Under the pieces are notes generated by a model, which was not told the DNA's origin, did not search any database, and saw nothing but the letters and a program-made list of their open reading frames with translations. From positions 1 through 35,350 of the forward strand of contig JAOPWH010000020.1 in NCBI GenBank assembly GCA_025965795.1: a DNA stretch of 35,350 nt, in the 5' to 3' direction. The position numbers were made by a program, and so were the translations under genes. Shown one piece after another: positions 15,483 through 23,956 of this stretch (its first letter is position 1; every line of letters starts with the position of its first letter). Source of the DNA: Blastococcus sp. Its GTDB lineage: Bacteria; Actinomycetota; Actinomycetes; Mycobacteriales; Geodermatophilaceae.

Positions 15483-15730
15483 GGCAGGTCCGCGGTGTCC
15501 GAGGACTGACGGTGGCCGCCCTGGGCGTCGTCCGGATCGGCGTTGAGGGTGCGCTCCTCCGACTCGGCGAGGATCACCGCGGCCTGGACCTCCGGGTCGA
15601 GCTCGCCCTTCGCGGGGTCGGGATGGCCTTCGGCAGCCACCTCCTCCGGCAGGAGCTGCGACCGGGTCCTGACGTTGTGCTCGCTGACGTTCGCGATCGC
15701 CTCGGGCGAGGGATCCTTCATCGACGGCAT
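15479..15730 (-). CDS. Small hydrophilic protein, 83 residues, unknown
   Basis: I do not recognise a family. The protein is acidic and rich in Glu, Asp, Ala and Pro (MPSMKDPSPEAIANVSEHNV, then a central ELDPEVQAAVILAESEERTL), probably one or two helices with disordered ends. The start ATG is 15730, two bases after the stop of the DUF2795 gene. Its stop overlaps the presumed CTG start of the thioesterase. It lies in a run of small minus-strand genes together with DUF2795 and baeRF/Vms1-like genes. Confidence 0.65.
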   Translation of the reverse strand: MPSMKDPSPEAIANVSEHNVRTRSQLLPEEVAAEGHPDPAKGELDPEVQAAVILAESEERTLNADPDDAQGGHRQSSDTADLP

Positions 15731-15731
15731 G

Positions 15732-15989
15732 TCAGAACCGCTGCTGCTCGGTGCCGAGGCCCAGCGCCTCGGCGACCTCCTGCACGTTGCCGAACTCCTG
15801 CCCCTCGGGCAGGCGACGCAGCTGGGCCAGGACGCCGTCGGGCGCGTGGGCCTCCTCCGCCTTGGCCACCAGCGTGTCCCGGTCGGCCGGCCACACCTCC
15901 TTGCCCAGGACCTCGGCGAGCGCGGCGCGGCGCTCGATGTCGCCCGGGTCGGTGCCTTCGGGGGTGCCTGGCTGGTGCGGATCGCTCAC
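15732..15989 (-). CDS. DUF2795 domain protein
   Basis: The 85-residue protein starts at GTG 15989, with AAGGAGA eight bases upstream, which decides the start inside a much longer open frame. After an acidic N-terminus it contains the DUF2795 pattern: EVLGKEVWPADRDTLVAKAE, then GVLAQLRRLPEGQEFGNVQE and VAEALG. DUF2795 proteins are small helical actinobacterial and cyanobacterial proteins of unknown function. The gene stands between the baeRF/Vms1-like gene and the 83-residue gene on the same strand. Confidence 0.8.
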   Translation of the reverse strand: MSDPHQPGTPEGTDPGDIERRAALAEVLGKEVWPADRDTLVAKAEEAHAPDGVLAQLRRLPEGQEFGNVQEVAEALGLGTEQQRF

Positions 15990-16027
15990 GGTTACGTCTC
16001 CTTCGGTCGACGTCAGGGCGGTGCGGG

Positions 16028-17158
16028 TCAGGAAGCGGACGCGGTGGAGGCGTCGGAGTACCGGAGAACGGCGGCCACCGGAGTGTCGTCCCCCAGAGCG
16101 GACGCCGGGACGACGACGACCACGGCGCTGCTCGCCACGGCGGCGGCCAGGAGCGCCCGGTCCGCGGGCACCACCTCGCCGTGGACGCCGAGCGCGTCCA
16201 TGTCCTGCTGGTTCACGCCGAGTTCCAGTGGGGAGCCGCCGACGAGGAGGGTGTCCTCGCCCGGGTCGTCGGCGATCACGAGGGTCTCGACCTGCCCCTT
16301 GCGGAGCGCCTCGACGACCCTGTCGGTGCCCGAGACCGAGAGGCCGTGCGCCGCGGCGGCCTGGACCTGCTCCAGCACGCCGGCACACTCCCGCGCCTCG
16401 TACTCGGCGACCAGTTCGGCCATCCTGCGCTCCACCGGCTCCCGGTCGGCACCGGCGGCCCGGCCACCCTCGTCCATGGTCACGATCAGGTCCGACCAGA
16501 CGTCGCTCGCCCGGTCGGTGAGGATCTGCCGAGCACGCACGTCGCCGGCCACGAGCACGAACCGCGGGGACAACCGCCGCGCCATCGATCCGATGGACGC
16601 CGCGACGTCGTCGGCGTTGTGGATCCACTTGTTCTCGGCGTTGTGCTGGTAGCGGTGGTGCGCCCAGCCGCCGACCTGGACCTTGCGGATCTGGAAGCTG
16701 TCGCCGTCGACGGTCTCCTCCTCCTGGACCTCACCGTGCGCCCCCATGAAGGTGATGTCCGCGCCCACCCGGTCGATCACCACGGCGATGTGCGGAACGC
16801 GGCCGGGCAGTTGACGCAGGACCGGCAGCAGGTTCGGCTGCGGCGACCACTCGGCCACCTCGCGCAGCGGCGCGTCCACGAGTGCGGAGTCGAGGACGAC
16901 CGTCCCGTCGGCAGAGACGACGATCGCCCGGCCCCGGAGCGTGCCGGCACGACCGCCCTGGTTGCCCTCGAGCAGCCGGCTGCGCACCGACTCGACGACG
17001 TCGTCGGGCGCGCCCTGCTCGGTCAGCCGCTCGCTGATGGCGCGCACCCGCAGGTCGAGTTCGGTGTCGGCGTTCTCGGTGGTGTGCGTGACGTCCGCGC
17101 AGACCGTGGCGTACGGACCGCTCGCGGCGAACACCGGTTCCAGGTAGGACACGTCCAT
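16028..17158 (-). CDS. Bacterial eRF1-family protein (baeRF/Vms1-Ankzf1-like), Rv2629-type
   Basis: The 376-residue protein resembles the Rv2629 group, related to archaeal/eukaryotic release factor eRF1. Current databases name relatives Vms1/Ankzf1-family peptidyl-tRNA hydrolases. It starts MDVSYLEPVFAASGPYATVC and has the alpha/beta domain VPHIAVVIDRVGADITFMGA followed by QVGGWAHHRYQHNAENKW. This is the segment where release-factor relatives carry their catalytic loop. A second domain runs RFVLVAGDVRARQILTDRAS. A final L7Ae-like domain includes GQVETLVIADDPGEDTLLVG. A role in releasing peptides from stalled ribosomes, or in dormancy stress, is plausible from the family only. The start is ATG 17158, with GAGTTCCCCCC upstream. 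Confidence 0.83.
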   Translation of the reverse strand: MDVSYLEPVFAASGPYATVCADVTHTTENADTELDLRVRAISERLTEQGAPDDVVESVRSRLLEGNQGGRAGTLRGRAIVVSADGTVVLDSALVDAPLREVAEWSPQPNLLPVLRQLPGRVPHIAVVIDRVGADITFMGAHGEVQEEETVDGDSFQIRKVQVGGWAHHRYQHNAENKWIHNADDVAASIGSMARRLSPRFVLVAGDVRARQILTDRASDVWSDLIVTMDEGGRAAGADREPVERRMAELVAEYEARECAGVLEQVQAAAAHGLSVSGTDRVVEALRKGQVETLVIADDPGEDTLLVGGSPLELGVNQQDMDALGVHGEVVPADRALLAAAVASSAVVVVVPASALGDDTPVAAVLRYSDASTASAS

Positions 17159-17338
17159 GAGGGGGGAACTCCTCGGTCGTTCGGGTCTCGACGGATGGCT
17201 CAGCCGTCGGATCGCCTACCCACCGACCGTGCCCTCACACCCCGGCGCCCGATGGCCCGTCCCGATGACCCCGTGTCGGATGAGGAGGGCCGGGGTAGGC
17301 GGTCCGGGAACACGCCGGAGCACGCGAGAGGACGACCG

Positions 17339-17674
17339 ATGACCGAGCGCGAGGACCTGCCGCTGCACGACTACGACCACCTGCCCGTGGGGTCGCTGAT
17401 CTCGCGGATCCGCAGCCTGGACGCGTCCGGTCTGCAGACGCTGATGGAGTACGAGCAGCGGCACGCGAACCGGGTGCAGGTGGTGTCGGCCATGAAGAGC
17501 CGGCTCTCCGGACTGGCCGAGGGTGCCCAGCCGTCGGGTGGGGACCCGGCTGCCGTCGGGGGCGACGCTCCGGCGCCCGCCGCCGGTGGATCGCAGGTGT
17601 CGGAGGCGACCTCCGGCCCGCCGGTCAACCCGCCGTCCCACGGCGACCCGACCAACCCCGCGCAGCCGAGGTAG
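17339..17674 (+). CDS. Conserved actinobacterial protein with DYDHLPVGSL motif (DUF8129-like)
   Basis: The 111-residue protein starts at ATG 17339, preceded by GAGAGGA. Residues 8-60 form the recognisable part: LPLHDYDHLPVGSLISRIRS, then LDASGLQTLMEYEQRHANRV. This is a helical module seen in many small actinobacterial proteins and at the ends of stress-related proteins. The last 50 residues are Gly-, Ala- and Pro-rich and likely disordered. Function unknown. It is divergent from the baeRF/Vms1-like gene; the DUF8129 label is from memory and less certain. Confidence 0.7.
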   Translation: MTEREDLPLHDYDHLPVGSLISRIRSLDASGLQTLMEYEQRHANRVQVVSAMKSRLSGLAEGAQPSGGDPAAVGGDAPAPAAGGSQVSEATSGPPVNPPSHGDPTNPAQPR

Positions 17675-17700
17675 GCAGGAGAACCGGACCACGACGAAGC

Positions 17701-17715
17701 GGCTCGACGCGAGCC
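17701..17715 (+). terminator. Small hairpin after the DUF8129-like gene
   Basis: A 6-bp stem with a 3-base loop (GGCTCG-ACG-CGAGCC) lies 26 bases past the stop at 17674 and before the convergent tadC gene. It is short and has no U tract. Confidence 0.3.
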
Positions 17716-17758
17716 GGGGACGGCACCTGGCCGCGGTGCGGCCCGGAGGGTCGCCATG

Positions 17759-17792
17759 TCATCGCTCATTTGCTGTCATCGCTCATTTGCTG
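17759..17792. repeat. 17-bp tandem duplication at the tadC stop codon
   Basis: The 17-base unit TCATCGCTCATTTGCTG occurs twice head to tail (17759-17775 and 17776-17792). The right copy contains the tadC stop codon (17785..17783), and the left copy repeats it just downstream. Since the repeat adds sequence only after the stop, it should not change the protein. It looks like a recent slippage event. Confidence 0.9.
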
Positions 17793-18682
17793 AACGTCGC
17801 GACGATGTCCATGACGGCGGGGCCGAGCAGCACGATGAACAGCGTCGGCAGGATGCAGAGGCTCAGCGGGAAGATCACCTTCACCGGGATCTGCATGGCC
17901 TTCTCCTCCGCCCGCTGGCGGCGCTTGAGCCGCATCTCCTGCGCCTGCGTGCGCAGGACGTCGGCGATCGAGACGCCGTAGGCGTCGGCCTGGACGACGG
18001 CCCGGATGAAGCGGGCCAGGTCGATCACGCCGGTGCGCTCGGCCAGCGCCAGGTAGGCCTCGCGTCGGGGCTGACCGACGGCGATGTCCTGCAGGGTGCG
18101 CACCAGCTCCTCGGCGAGTGGCCCCTTGCCGTTGGCGCCGGCCCGCGCCATGGCCGACTCGAAGCCCAGCCCGGCCTCGACGGCGATGGTCATCTGGTCG
18201 AGGGTGTCGGCAAGCTCGAGGCTGATCGCGTCCTTCCGCTCCTGACCTCTGCTGTACAGCAGGAGCTCGGGCAGGAAGTAGGCCACCAGCGTGACCGCGA
18301 TGGCGAGCAGGACGGTGAGCAGGGTGGCTCCACCGCTCAGCAGGAGCAGACCGAGGCCCGCGGCGATCGCGACGAGGACCAGCTTGGCCGCCACCAGCCG
18401 GGGCACCGGCCAGGCAGCGGGTCGGCCCGCGGTGGCGGCCAGCCGGTTGAGCCGGGCGGCGGTCCCCCGAGGGGTCAGCGTCGCGGCGAGCCGGCCGAGG
18501 ACGCTGGGACCGCGGCGCCCGGACACCGAACCCGCGTCGGGCAGCTCGAGGCCGCGGACCAGGTTGTCGCGGGCCTGTGCGGTCGCGCCGCCGGGCCGCG
18601 CGAACAGCGACCAGCCCAGCAGCGGGAGGGCGGCCGCGACGGCGAGCACGGCCGCGAGGACGGGAGCGGGAAGAGTGGTCAT
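17783..18682 (-). CDS. tadC: Tad pilus inner-membrane platform protein TadC
   Basis: The 299-residue protein has membrane segments near the N-terminus (residues 5-25), two in the middle (about 90-130) and one at the end (LCILPTLFIVLLGPAV). A cytoplasmic type II secretion F domain lies between: LADTLDQMTIAVEAGLGFES, then LARFIRAVVQADAYGVSIAD, then AQEMRLKRRQRAEEKAMQIP. With TadB it forms the platform on which the CpaF ATPase acts to extrude Flp pili. ATG 18682 overlaps the tadB stop as ATGA. It is the last gene of the locus, and a 17-bp tandem repeat covers its stop. Confidence 0.92.
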   Translation of the reverse strand: MTTLPAPVLAAVLAVAAALPLLGWSLFARPGGATAQARDNLVRGLELPDAGSVSGRRGPSVLGRLAATLTPRGTAARLNRLAATAGRPAAWPVPRLVAAKLVLVAIAAGLGLLLLSGGATLLTVLLAIAVTLVAYFLPELLLYSRGQERKDAISLELADTLDQMTIAVEAGLGFESAMARAGANGKGPLAEELVRTLQDIAVGQPRREAYLALAERTGVIDLARFIRAVVQADAYGVSIADVLRTQAQEMRLKRRQRAEEKAMQIPVKVIFPLSLCILPTLFIVLLGPAVMDIVATFSK

Positions 18683-19623
18683 CAGAACTTGATCGCCACC
18701 GTCTTCTTGAGCCACAGCGCACCGACCAGCAGCATCAGACCGGCCACGCCGAGCAGCGCATAGCCGACCAGGCTCTCGGTGAACCGGGCCAGGTACCCGG
18801 GGTTGGTCAGCGAGATGAACCCGGTGACGCCGAAGGGCAGCGCCATGAGCACGATCGCCGACAGCTTGCCCTCGGCCGACAGCGCCTTGACCTGGCGGCG
18901 GATGGCGTTCCGCTCGCGGATCGTGTGGCCGACGGCGTCGAGCACCTCTGCGAGGTTGCCGCCGACCTCGCGGTGGATGGCGATGGCCTGCGCGATCCAC
19001 ACGAAGTCCTGGCTGCCCATCCGCTCGGCGACCTCGTCGAGCGCGTCGTTGAGGTCGCGACCGACGCGGGTCTCGTTGACGATCCGGGAGAACTCCTCCG
19101 ACGTCGGGGAGGCGGCCTCTGTGGAGACGGAGTCGACCGCACGCAGCAGGCTGTGCCCGGCACGGAGGCTGCCGGCCATGAGCTGCAGCGAGTCGTCGAG
19201 CTGGTCGGCGAAGGCGGCCTGGCGGCGGCCCGCGCGGAACCTGAGCAGCAGCTTCGCGGCGAGCGGCGTGGCGGCTGCGGACAGCAGGCCCATGACGAGG
19301 CCGCCGAGCGCCACGCCCAGGCCGCCCGCGACGGCCGTCGCCAGGCCGACCACGAGCACGAAGTCGGGCAAGGTCGTGGACATCCCGGCGCGCTCGAGCG
19401 CGGCCGCACCCGCGGCGAGCCGCCCCCGCTTGGCCAGTGCTTTCTGGACGGCGGCATTGGCGGCAGCCCCCGCCCCGGACAGTGCCGACGACGACGGAGC
19501 CGCGGACGGGTCGAGCCGGCTCAGCGGCACCCGCGAGGGCCCCGCCGGCAGGACGACCAGGACGAGGAGCAGCAGCGCGGCGGCGACCGCGACCACACCG
19601 AGGAGGAGGAACACCGGGGACAT
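18682..19623 (-). CDS. tadB: Tad pilus inner-membrane platform protein TadB
   Basis: The 313-residue protein has an N-terminal membrane helix (VFLLLGVVAVAAALLLLVLV), two helices around residues 85-125, the secretion F domain (FADQLDDSLQLMAGSLRAGH, then FVWIAQAIAIHREVGGNLAE, then RNAIRRQVKALSAEGKLSA) and two C-terminal helices. It is the TadB partner of TadC. Start is ATG 19623; an in-frame GTG at 19629 overlaps the cpaF stop as GTGA and may be the real one, adding two residues. The end overlaps tadC by one stop/start pair, so translation is probably coupled. Confidence 0.92.
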   Translation of the reverse strand: MSPVFLLLGVVAVAAALLLLVLVVLPAGPSRVPLSRLDPSAAPSSSALSGAGAAANAAVQKALAKRGRLAAGAAALERAGMSTTLPDFVLVVGLATAVAGGLGVALGGLVMGLLSAAATPLAAKLLLRFRAGRRQAAFADQLDDSLQLMAGSLRAGHSLLRAVDSVSTEAASPTSEEFSRIVNETRVGRDLNDALDEVAERMGSQDFVWIAQAIAIHREVGGNLAEVLDAVGHTIRERNAIRRQVKALSAEGKLSAIVLMALPFGVTGFISLTNPGYLARFTESLVGYALLGVAGLMLLVGALWLKKTVAIKF

Positions 19624-19625
19624 GG

Positions 19626-21038
19626 TCACCAGCCCCGGGCGCCGACCGGGTCGACCGCCCCGAAGACACGCGGGGAGAGCTTGATCCCGAGGTCGTCGAA
19701 CTTGTCGGTGAACCGGGGGCGGACGCCGGTCGGCACCGGCTTGCCGAGGAACGTGCCGTGTGCGTCCACACCGGCGGAGTAGTCGAAGAGGAAGGCGTCC
19801 TGGAGGGTGACGGTCTCCCCCTCCATGCCCTGCACCTCGGTCACGTGGGTGACCCGGCGGGTGCCGTCGCGCAGGCGGGTGATCTGGACGACGACGTCGA
19901 CCGCCGAGGCGATCTGCTCGCGGATCGCGCGCAGCGGCAGGTCCATGCCGGCCATGAGCACCAGGGTCTCGAGGCGGGCGATCGCGTCGCGAGGCGTGTT
20001 GGCGTGCACCGTCGACAGCGAGCCGTCGTGGCCGGTGTTCATCGCCTGCAGCATGTCCAGCGACTCGCCGCCGCGGCACTCCCCGACCACGATCCGGTCG
20101 GGTCGCATGCGGAGGGAGTTGCGGACCAGGTCACGGATGCTGATCTCGCCCTTGCCCTCGATGTTGGCCGGCCTCGACTCCAGCCGGACGACGTGCTCCT
20201 GCTGAAGCTGCAGCTCGACGGCGTCCTCGATGGTGACGATGCGCTCGCCGTTCGGGATGAACGACGAGAGCACGTTCAGCAGGGTCGTCTTCCCGGTGCC
20301 GGTACCGCCGGAGACGATCACGTTGAGCCGCGCCTCGACGCAGGCGTGCAGCAGTTCGGCCATCTCCGATGAGAGCGTGCCGAAGGCGATCAGGTCGTCG
20401 ACGGTGAACGGGTCCTTGGAGAACTTGCGGATGGTCAGCGTGGAGCCGCTGAAGGCCAGCGGCGGGATGATCGCATTGACACGTGAGCCGTCGGCGAGGC
20501 GGGCGTCGACCAGGGGCGAGGACTCGTCGATCCGGCGTCCCACGCGGGAGACGATCCGGTCGATGACCCGGCGCAGGTGCTCCTCGGAGGTGAACCGGGT
20601 CGCCGTCCGCTCCAGCTTGCCGCCGCGCTCGACGTAGATCGAGTCCGGCCCGTTGACCATGATCTCGGTGACCTCGTCGTCGTCGAGCAGCCGCTGCAGG
20701 GGTCCGTAGCCGAGCACGTCGTCGGCGAGCTCGGCGGTGAGCCGCTGCCGCTCCTCGGTGCTGAGCGGGACGTTCTCCTCCTCGACCACCTCGTCGAGCT
20801 CACCGAGGACGATGCTGCGCAGCGCGTCGGCGCTGAGGTTCGGGTCGTTCATGCGGCTGCCCATGCGCTCGAACAGCGCCTTGCCGACGCGGTCCTTGAG
20901 CTTGGCGAGGGCATCGGTGGGCGGCGCCGGCGCCGGTGCGGACACCGGGCGGGGCACGGGGACGACAGGCGTCCCGGCGGACACGGCAGGCGCTGCAGGG
21001 AGGGCGCGCGCCGCCTGCAGTCGGTCGGCGAGGTTCAT
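19626..21038 (-). CDS. cpaF: Tad pilus assembly ATPase CpaF/TadA
   Basis: The 470-residue secretion ATPase powers pilin polymerisation. After a disordered Ala/Pro-rich stretch come the N-terminal domain ([20 protein letters not shown]), the Walker A loop [19 protein letters not shown], the Asp-box region [14 protein letters not shown], the Walker B segment [20 protein letters not shown] and the His-box [20 protein letters not shown]. All key catalytic residues are visible. ATG 21038 overlaps the cpaE stop (ATGA). The C-terminal tail after [12 protein letters not shown] is typical of the family. It belongs in the cytoplasm at the membrane with TadB/TadC. Confidence 0.96.
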   Translation of the reverse strand: MNLADRLQAARALPAAPAVSAGTPVVPVPRPVSAPAPAPPTDALAKLKDRVGKALFERMGSRMNDPNLSADALRSIVLGELDEVVEEENVPLSTEERQRLTAELADDVLGYGPLQRLLDDDEVTEIMVNGPDSIYVERGGKLERTATRFTSEEHLRRVIDRIVSRVGRRIDESSPLVDARLADGSRVNAIIPPLAFSGSTLTIRKFSKDPFTVDDLIAFGTLSSEMAELLHACVEARLNVIVSGGTGTGKTTLLNVLSSFIPNGERIVTIEDAVELQLQQEHVVRLESRPANIEGKGEISIRDLVRNSLRMRPDRIVVGECRGGESLDMLQAMNTGHDGSLSTVHANTPRDAIARLETLVLMAGMDLPLRAIREQIASAVDVVVQITRLRDGTRRVTHVTEVQGMEGETVTLQDAFLFDYSAGVDAHGTFLGKPVPTGVRPRFTDKFDDLGIKLSPRVFGAVDPVGARGW

Positions 21039-22228
21039 CAGGAGGCCGCCCGATGCCTGGCCCGGTACTTGCCCTGCTTCATCAGCGGAGTGGCCGCGAA
21101 CCGGGACACGAGCCGCTGCATCTCCCTGGCCATGGGGTCGCGCCGGTGGCTGGCCAGGATGGGGACGCCGCGGTTCGTCGAGGCCGGGACGTGCTTGGAG
21201 CGTGGCAGCACGACGTCGACGCCCGCGCCGATCGCCGTCTCCACGTCGCGCACCGACAGTCCGCCCTTGGGGTCGGCGAAGTTCATCACCACGTGCCGTC
21301 CGGCCGGGATCATGGCCAGCTCACGGAGCACGTCGAGTTCCTTGCGCAGCCCGCGGACACCGGGCACGTCCATGCTCGTGAGCATGACGACGTCGGAGGC
21401 CCGGTCGAGCGCGGCGAGCGTCTGCTCCGACAGCCCGGGGGCGGTGTCGACGACGACGTAGCGGAACTCCCGTGCCAGGGACGCCAGGAGCCGGGTGACG
21501 TCCTCGCCGGTGACGGTGTCGCCGGCCGCCGGGGACTCGGCCCCGCACACGGCGTACAGCCCACTGGGGTGCTGGGTGAGGAAGGTCTTGAGGACCATCG
21601 TGTCCTCGCTGGCCGGGCCGTGGACGGCGTCGGGCAGGGTGTACTCGGGCACCAGGCTCAGCGCCGAGGCGCAGTCGCCGAACTGCACGTCCAGGTCGAC
21701 CAGCACGGTCGACTGGGGTGCGGCGGCGGTGAGCCCGATGGCCAGGTTGGTGGCGACGGTGGTCTTGCCCACGCCCCCCTTGGGCGAGGCGATGGTGATG
21801 ACCCGGCCGGCGTAGCGCTCCGTCTCTGTGGCCGGGCGCAGCACCCGGCGTCGGCCGGCGGCGGCCTGTGCGGCCCGCTCGACGGCGGCCCGGATCTCCT
21901 CGACGTCGGCGGCCGGGTCGAGCAGATCACGGATCCCGGCGCGCATCGCCGCCTGCCACATCTGCGGCGACGGCTCGGCCATGAGCACGACCGCGATCCC
22001 GGGACTCTGGACGTCCAGCCGCGAGGCCAGTGTCAGCACCTCGGGGGCCGGCGCATGCGGGCCGACGAGCAGCACGTCGGGCAGCTCGCCGTCGACGAGC
22101 TGCTCGAACAGGCGGGCCGGATCGCCGGGGAGGCGGCCCGGGGCGAGAACGGTGACGTCCCCGTCGGCGGCCTGCTTCACGCGGAGGATGAGGTCCTCGT
22201 CGGCTCCGGCGAGGACGACGCGGCTCAT
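21038..22228 (-). CDS. cpaE: Tad pilus localisation protein CpaE/TadZ, ParA-like ATPase
   Basis: The 396-residue protein has an N-terminal receiver-like domain (about residues 1-115) and a C-terminal ParA/MinD domain. The receiver position that usually carries the phosphorylated Asp reads LLVGPHAP, so it is not phosphorylated there; this is normal for TadZ-type proteins. The deviant Walker A is SPKGGVGKTTVATNLAIG; the second motif is VLVDLDVQFGD and Walker B VVVDTAPGLSE. Such proteins set the pilus assembly site at the cell pole or membrane. ATG 22228 overlaps the cpaB stop. A basic tail (KQGKYRARHRAAS) ends the protein. Confidence 0.93.
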   Translation of the reverse strand: MSRVVLAGADEDLILRVKQAADGDVTVLAPGRLPGDPARLFEQLVDGELPDVLLVGPHAPAPEVLTLASRLDVQSPGIAVVLMAEPSPQMWQAAMRAGIRDLLDPAADVEEIRAAVERAAQAAAGRRRVLRPATETERYAGRVITIASPKGGVGKTTVATNLAIGLTAAAPQSTVLVDLDVQFGDCASALSLVPEYTLPDAVHGPASEDTMVLKTFLTQHPSGLYAVCGAESPAAGDTVTGEDVTRLLASLAREFRYVVVDTAPGLSEQTLAALDRASDVVMLTSMDVPGVRGLRKELDVLRELAMIPAGRHVVMNFADPKGGLSVRDVETAIGAGVDVVLPRSKHVPASTNRGVPILASHRRDPMAREMQRLVSRFAATPLMKQGKYRARHRAAS

Positions 22229-22980
22229 GAGGTGGCCTTTCCGTAAATGGTGTCGCCGGTGACCGGCGCGGTACCGCCGAGGTCGGCGCCGTCGGGCTCG
22301 AGGGAGAACCAGAGGGTGGCGTGCTCGGCTCCGAAGACGACCTTCTCGGCCTGGGCAGCGGTCACCGCGAGGGTGACCATGAGGCTCGACGAGGGCGCGG
22401 GGCTGCCGGACGACGCCGTCTCCGGCTGACCCGCAGCGGCCGCGTCGACCGGCGCGGGCGCGCCCTGCACCTGGGTGACCAGCACGTCATGCAGGACGAC
22501 GTGCGAGGCGGTGCGGCCGTCGGGCAGGGTGAGGGAGACGAAGATGCCGACCGTGTCGCCGGCGGTGAGCCGGCCACCCACCGCGCGCTGCGGCTCCAGC
22601 AGGACGCTGACCTCCTGCAGACCCTCGGGCACGGCGACGGTGCCGGGGGTCTGGAGGTCGTCCGGCCGGGCGAAGCGGCTGCTGAGCAGCTGCTCGCCGG
22701 GCAGCAGGTCCACCGTGGACAGCCGGCCGGCGAGTGTCGCGACGTCGGTGACGCGCCCCTCGAGGGCCGCCTTGGCCGGCAGCACCTCGGTGCGCACGAG
22801 TCCGGGCAGCTGCTCGGCCGGCGTGCCCTCGGGGATGGGCTGGTCGACGACCAGCACCTGCACGGTTTCGACGCCGGCCAGGGCGCGGCTCTCCGCGCCG
22901 CGCACATAGGCCACGAGGACCACGGTGCCGACGAGCAGCAGGACGAGCGCCGCGGAGGCGGCGAGAAGACGACGTCTCAC
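22225..22980 (-). CDS. cpaB: Tad pilus protein CpaB/RcpC with SAF domain
   Basis: The 251-residue protein has an N-terminal membrane anchor (LLAASAALVLLLVGTVVLVA) and then an SAF domain: VQVLVVDQPIPEGTPAEQLP and LLPGEQLLSSRFA. A C-terminal RcpC domain follows (GGRLTAGDTVGIFVSLTLPD, then VVLHDVLVTQVQG, ending with ITAAQAEK-like VTAAQAEKVVFGAEHATLWF). A Pro/Ser/Ala-rich stretch interrupts the last part. In Gram-negative bacteria RcpC works with the secretin; here there is no secretin, so it probably acts at the cell wall. GTG 22980 is the start, 13 bases after the tadG stop. Confidence 0.9.
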   Translation of the reverse strand: MRRRLLAASAALVLLLVGTVVLVAYVRGAESRALAGVETVQVLVVDQPIPEGTPAEQLPGLVRTEVLPAKAALEGRVTDVATLAGRLSTVDLLPGEQLLSSRFARPDDLQTPGTVAVPEGLQEVSVLLEPQRAVGGRLTAGDTVGIFVSLTLPDGRTASHVVLHDVLVTQVQGAPAPVDAAAAGQPETASSGSPAPSSSLMVTLAVTAAQAEKVVFGAEHATLWFSLEPDGADLGGTAPVTGDTIYGKATS

Positions 22981-22993
22981 GAGTGGGCGCCCC

Positions 22994-23956
22994 TTATCGG
23001 ATCAGTCGGAGGATCCACGCGCCCATGGCGGGCGCGGTGGAGTCGTAGAAGAAGGCGTCGTCGGGCTGCACGAACTGGGTGAAGTACCCGCGGACGCAAC
23101 GCGCGCTGCCACTGCAGGCATTGGTGCCCTTGTACTGACCGGCGAAGTAGTAGCCGGTCAGGTGGAAGGCCACGTAGCCGTAGACGTGGTACGAGCCGCC
23201 GCTGCCGCCGCCGGTGGCCTCGTCGAACACCGGCAGCAGCACGGTCTTGCCGAGCAGCGCGCTCAGGTCGCCGGACGCGCAACCCTTGGACGGGTTGTTG
23301 CCCGGCTCCGAGGAGTACCAGTTGCCGACCCGGCTGGTCGCCCGGCAGGTGTTGCCGTCGGTGATCAGCCACCCGAAGCCACCGGGCAGGTAGTTGTTCG
23401 CGTTCTTCGGGCCGGGGCAGTCGGTGACGCCGGAGGTCTTCGGCAGCACGATGGTCCGCTCGATCGTTGACGAGGGCATCGCGCCGTTGGTCTGGTGGAA
23501 CCACTCGCACCAGGAGAAGGCGAGCGGCAGCATGGCCGTTCCGCCGCCGGGTGCTCCCCAGGCAACGGTGGCCGTTGCCGACACCGCGGTCGAGTCGTAG
23601 CCGATCACGGGGGCGAACCAGTGTTCCTTGGGAGTCTTGCCGGTGACGGTGACGCTGAGCGGAGCGCTGTTCAGCACCGGCTTGGCCGCCGTTCCGTCGG
23701 GATCGTTGGCGAGGACCAGGCTCTGGGCGGTCGCCAGCATGTCGCCGCACGCACCACGGGCACAGTCGGCCGCGACGGCGAGAGCGGCGGCGTCCGCGCC
23801 GACCTGCAGGCGCGCACGCTCGGCGTAGAGCGCGCCGACGTCGACCGCGATCGCGGCGAAGCCCATGATCGGAACGAGCAGGAGGGCCAGCGTGACCGCG
23901 GCCGCGCCGCGCTCGTCGCGGGTCCGCCGGCCGAGCCGGGAGATCATCCGGCGCAT
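22994..23956 (-). CDS. TadG-like pseudopilin with cysteine-rich exported domain
   Basis: The N-terminus, RDERGAAAVTLALLLVPIMG followed by FAAIAVDVGALYAERARLQ, is the Tad/TadG membrane anchor; the glutamate found at the fifth position of pilins is Thr here. The 320-residue protein continues as an exported domain with at least eight cysteines (ADCARGACGD, FSWCEWF, TDCPG, NTCRATS, KGCASGD, NACSGSARCVRG), likely paired as disulfides outside the cell. No von Willebrand A motif is visible. ATG 23956 overlaps the end of tadE by 13 bases. It is probably a minor pilus-associated component. Confidence 0.87.
   Translation of the reverse strand: MRRMISRLGRRTRDERGAAAVTLALLLVPIMGFAAIAVDVGALYAERARLQVGADAAALAVAADCARGACGDMLATAQSLVLANDPDGTAAKPVLNSAPLSVTVTGKTPKEHWFAPVIGYDSTAVSATATVAWGAPGGGTAMLPLAFSWCEWFHQTNGAMPSSTIERTIVLPKTSGVTDCPGPKNANNYLPGGFGWLITDGNTCRATSRVGNWYSSEPGNNPSKGCASGDLSALLGKTVLLPVFDEATGGGSGGSYHVYGYVAFHLTGYYFAGQYKGTNACSGSARCVRGYFTQFVQPDDAFFYDSTAPAMGAWILRLIR

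Noticed and set aside
21038-22228. CpaE receiver-like domain lacking the phosphorylated aspartate, considered as an anomaly
   Set aside because: Atypical receivers without this Asp are normal in TadZ/CpaE proteins.
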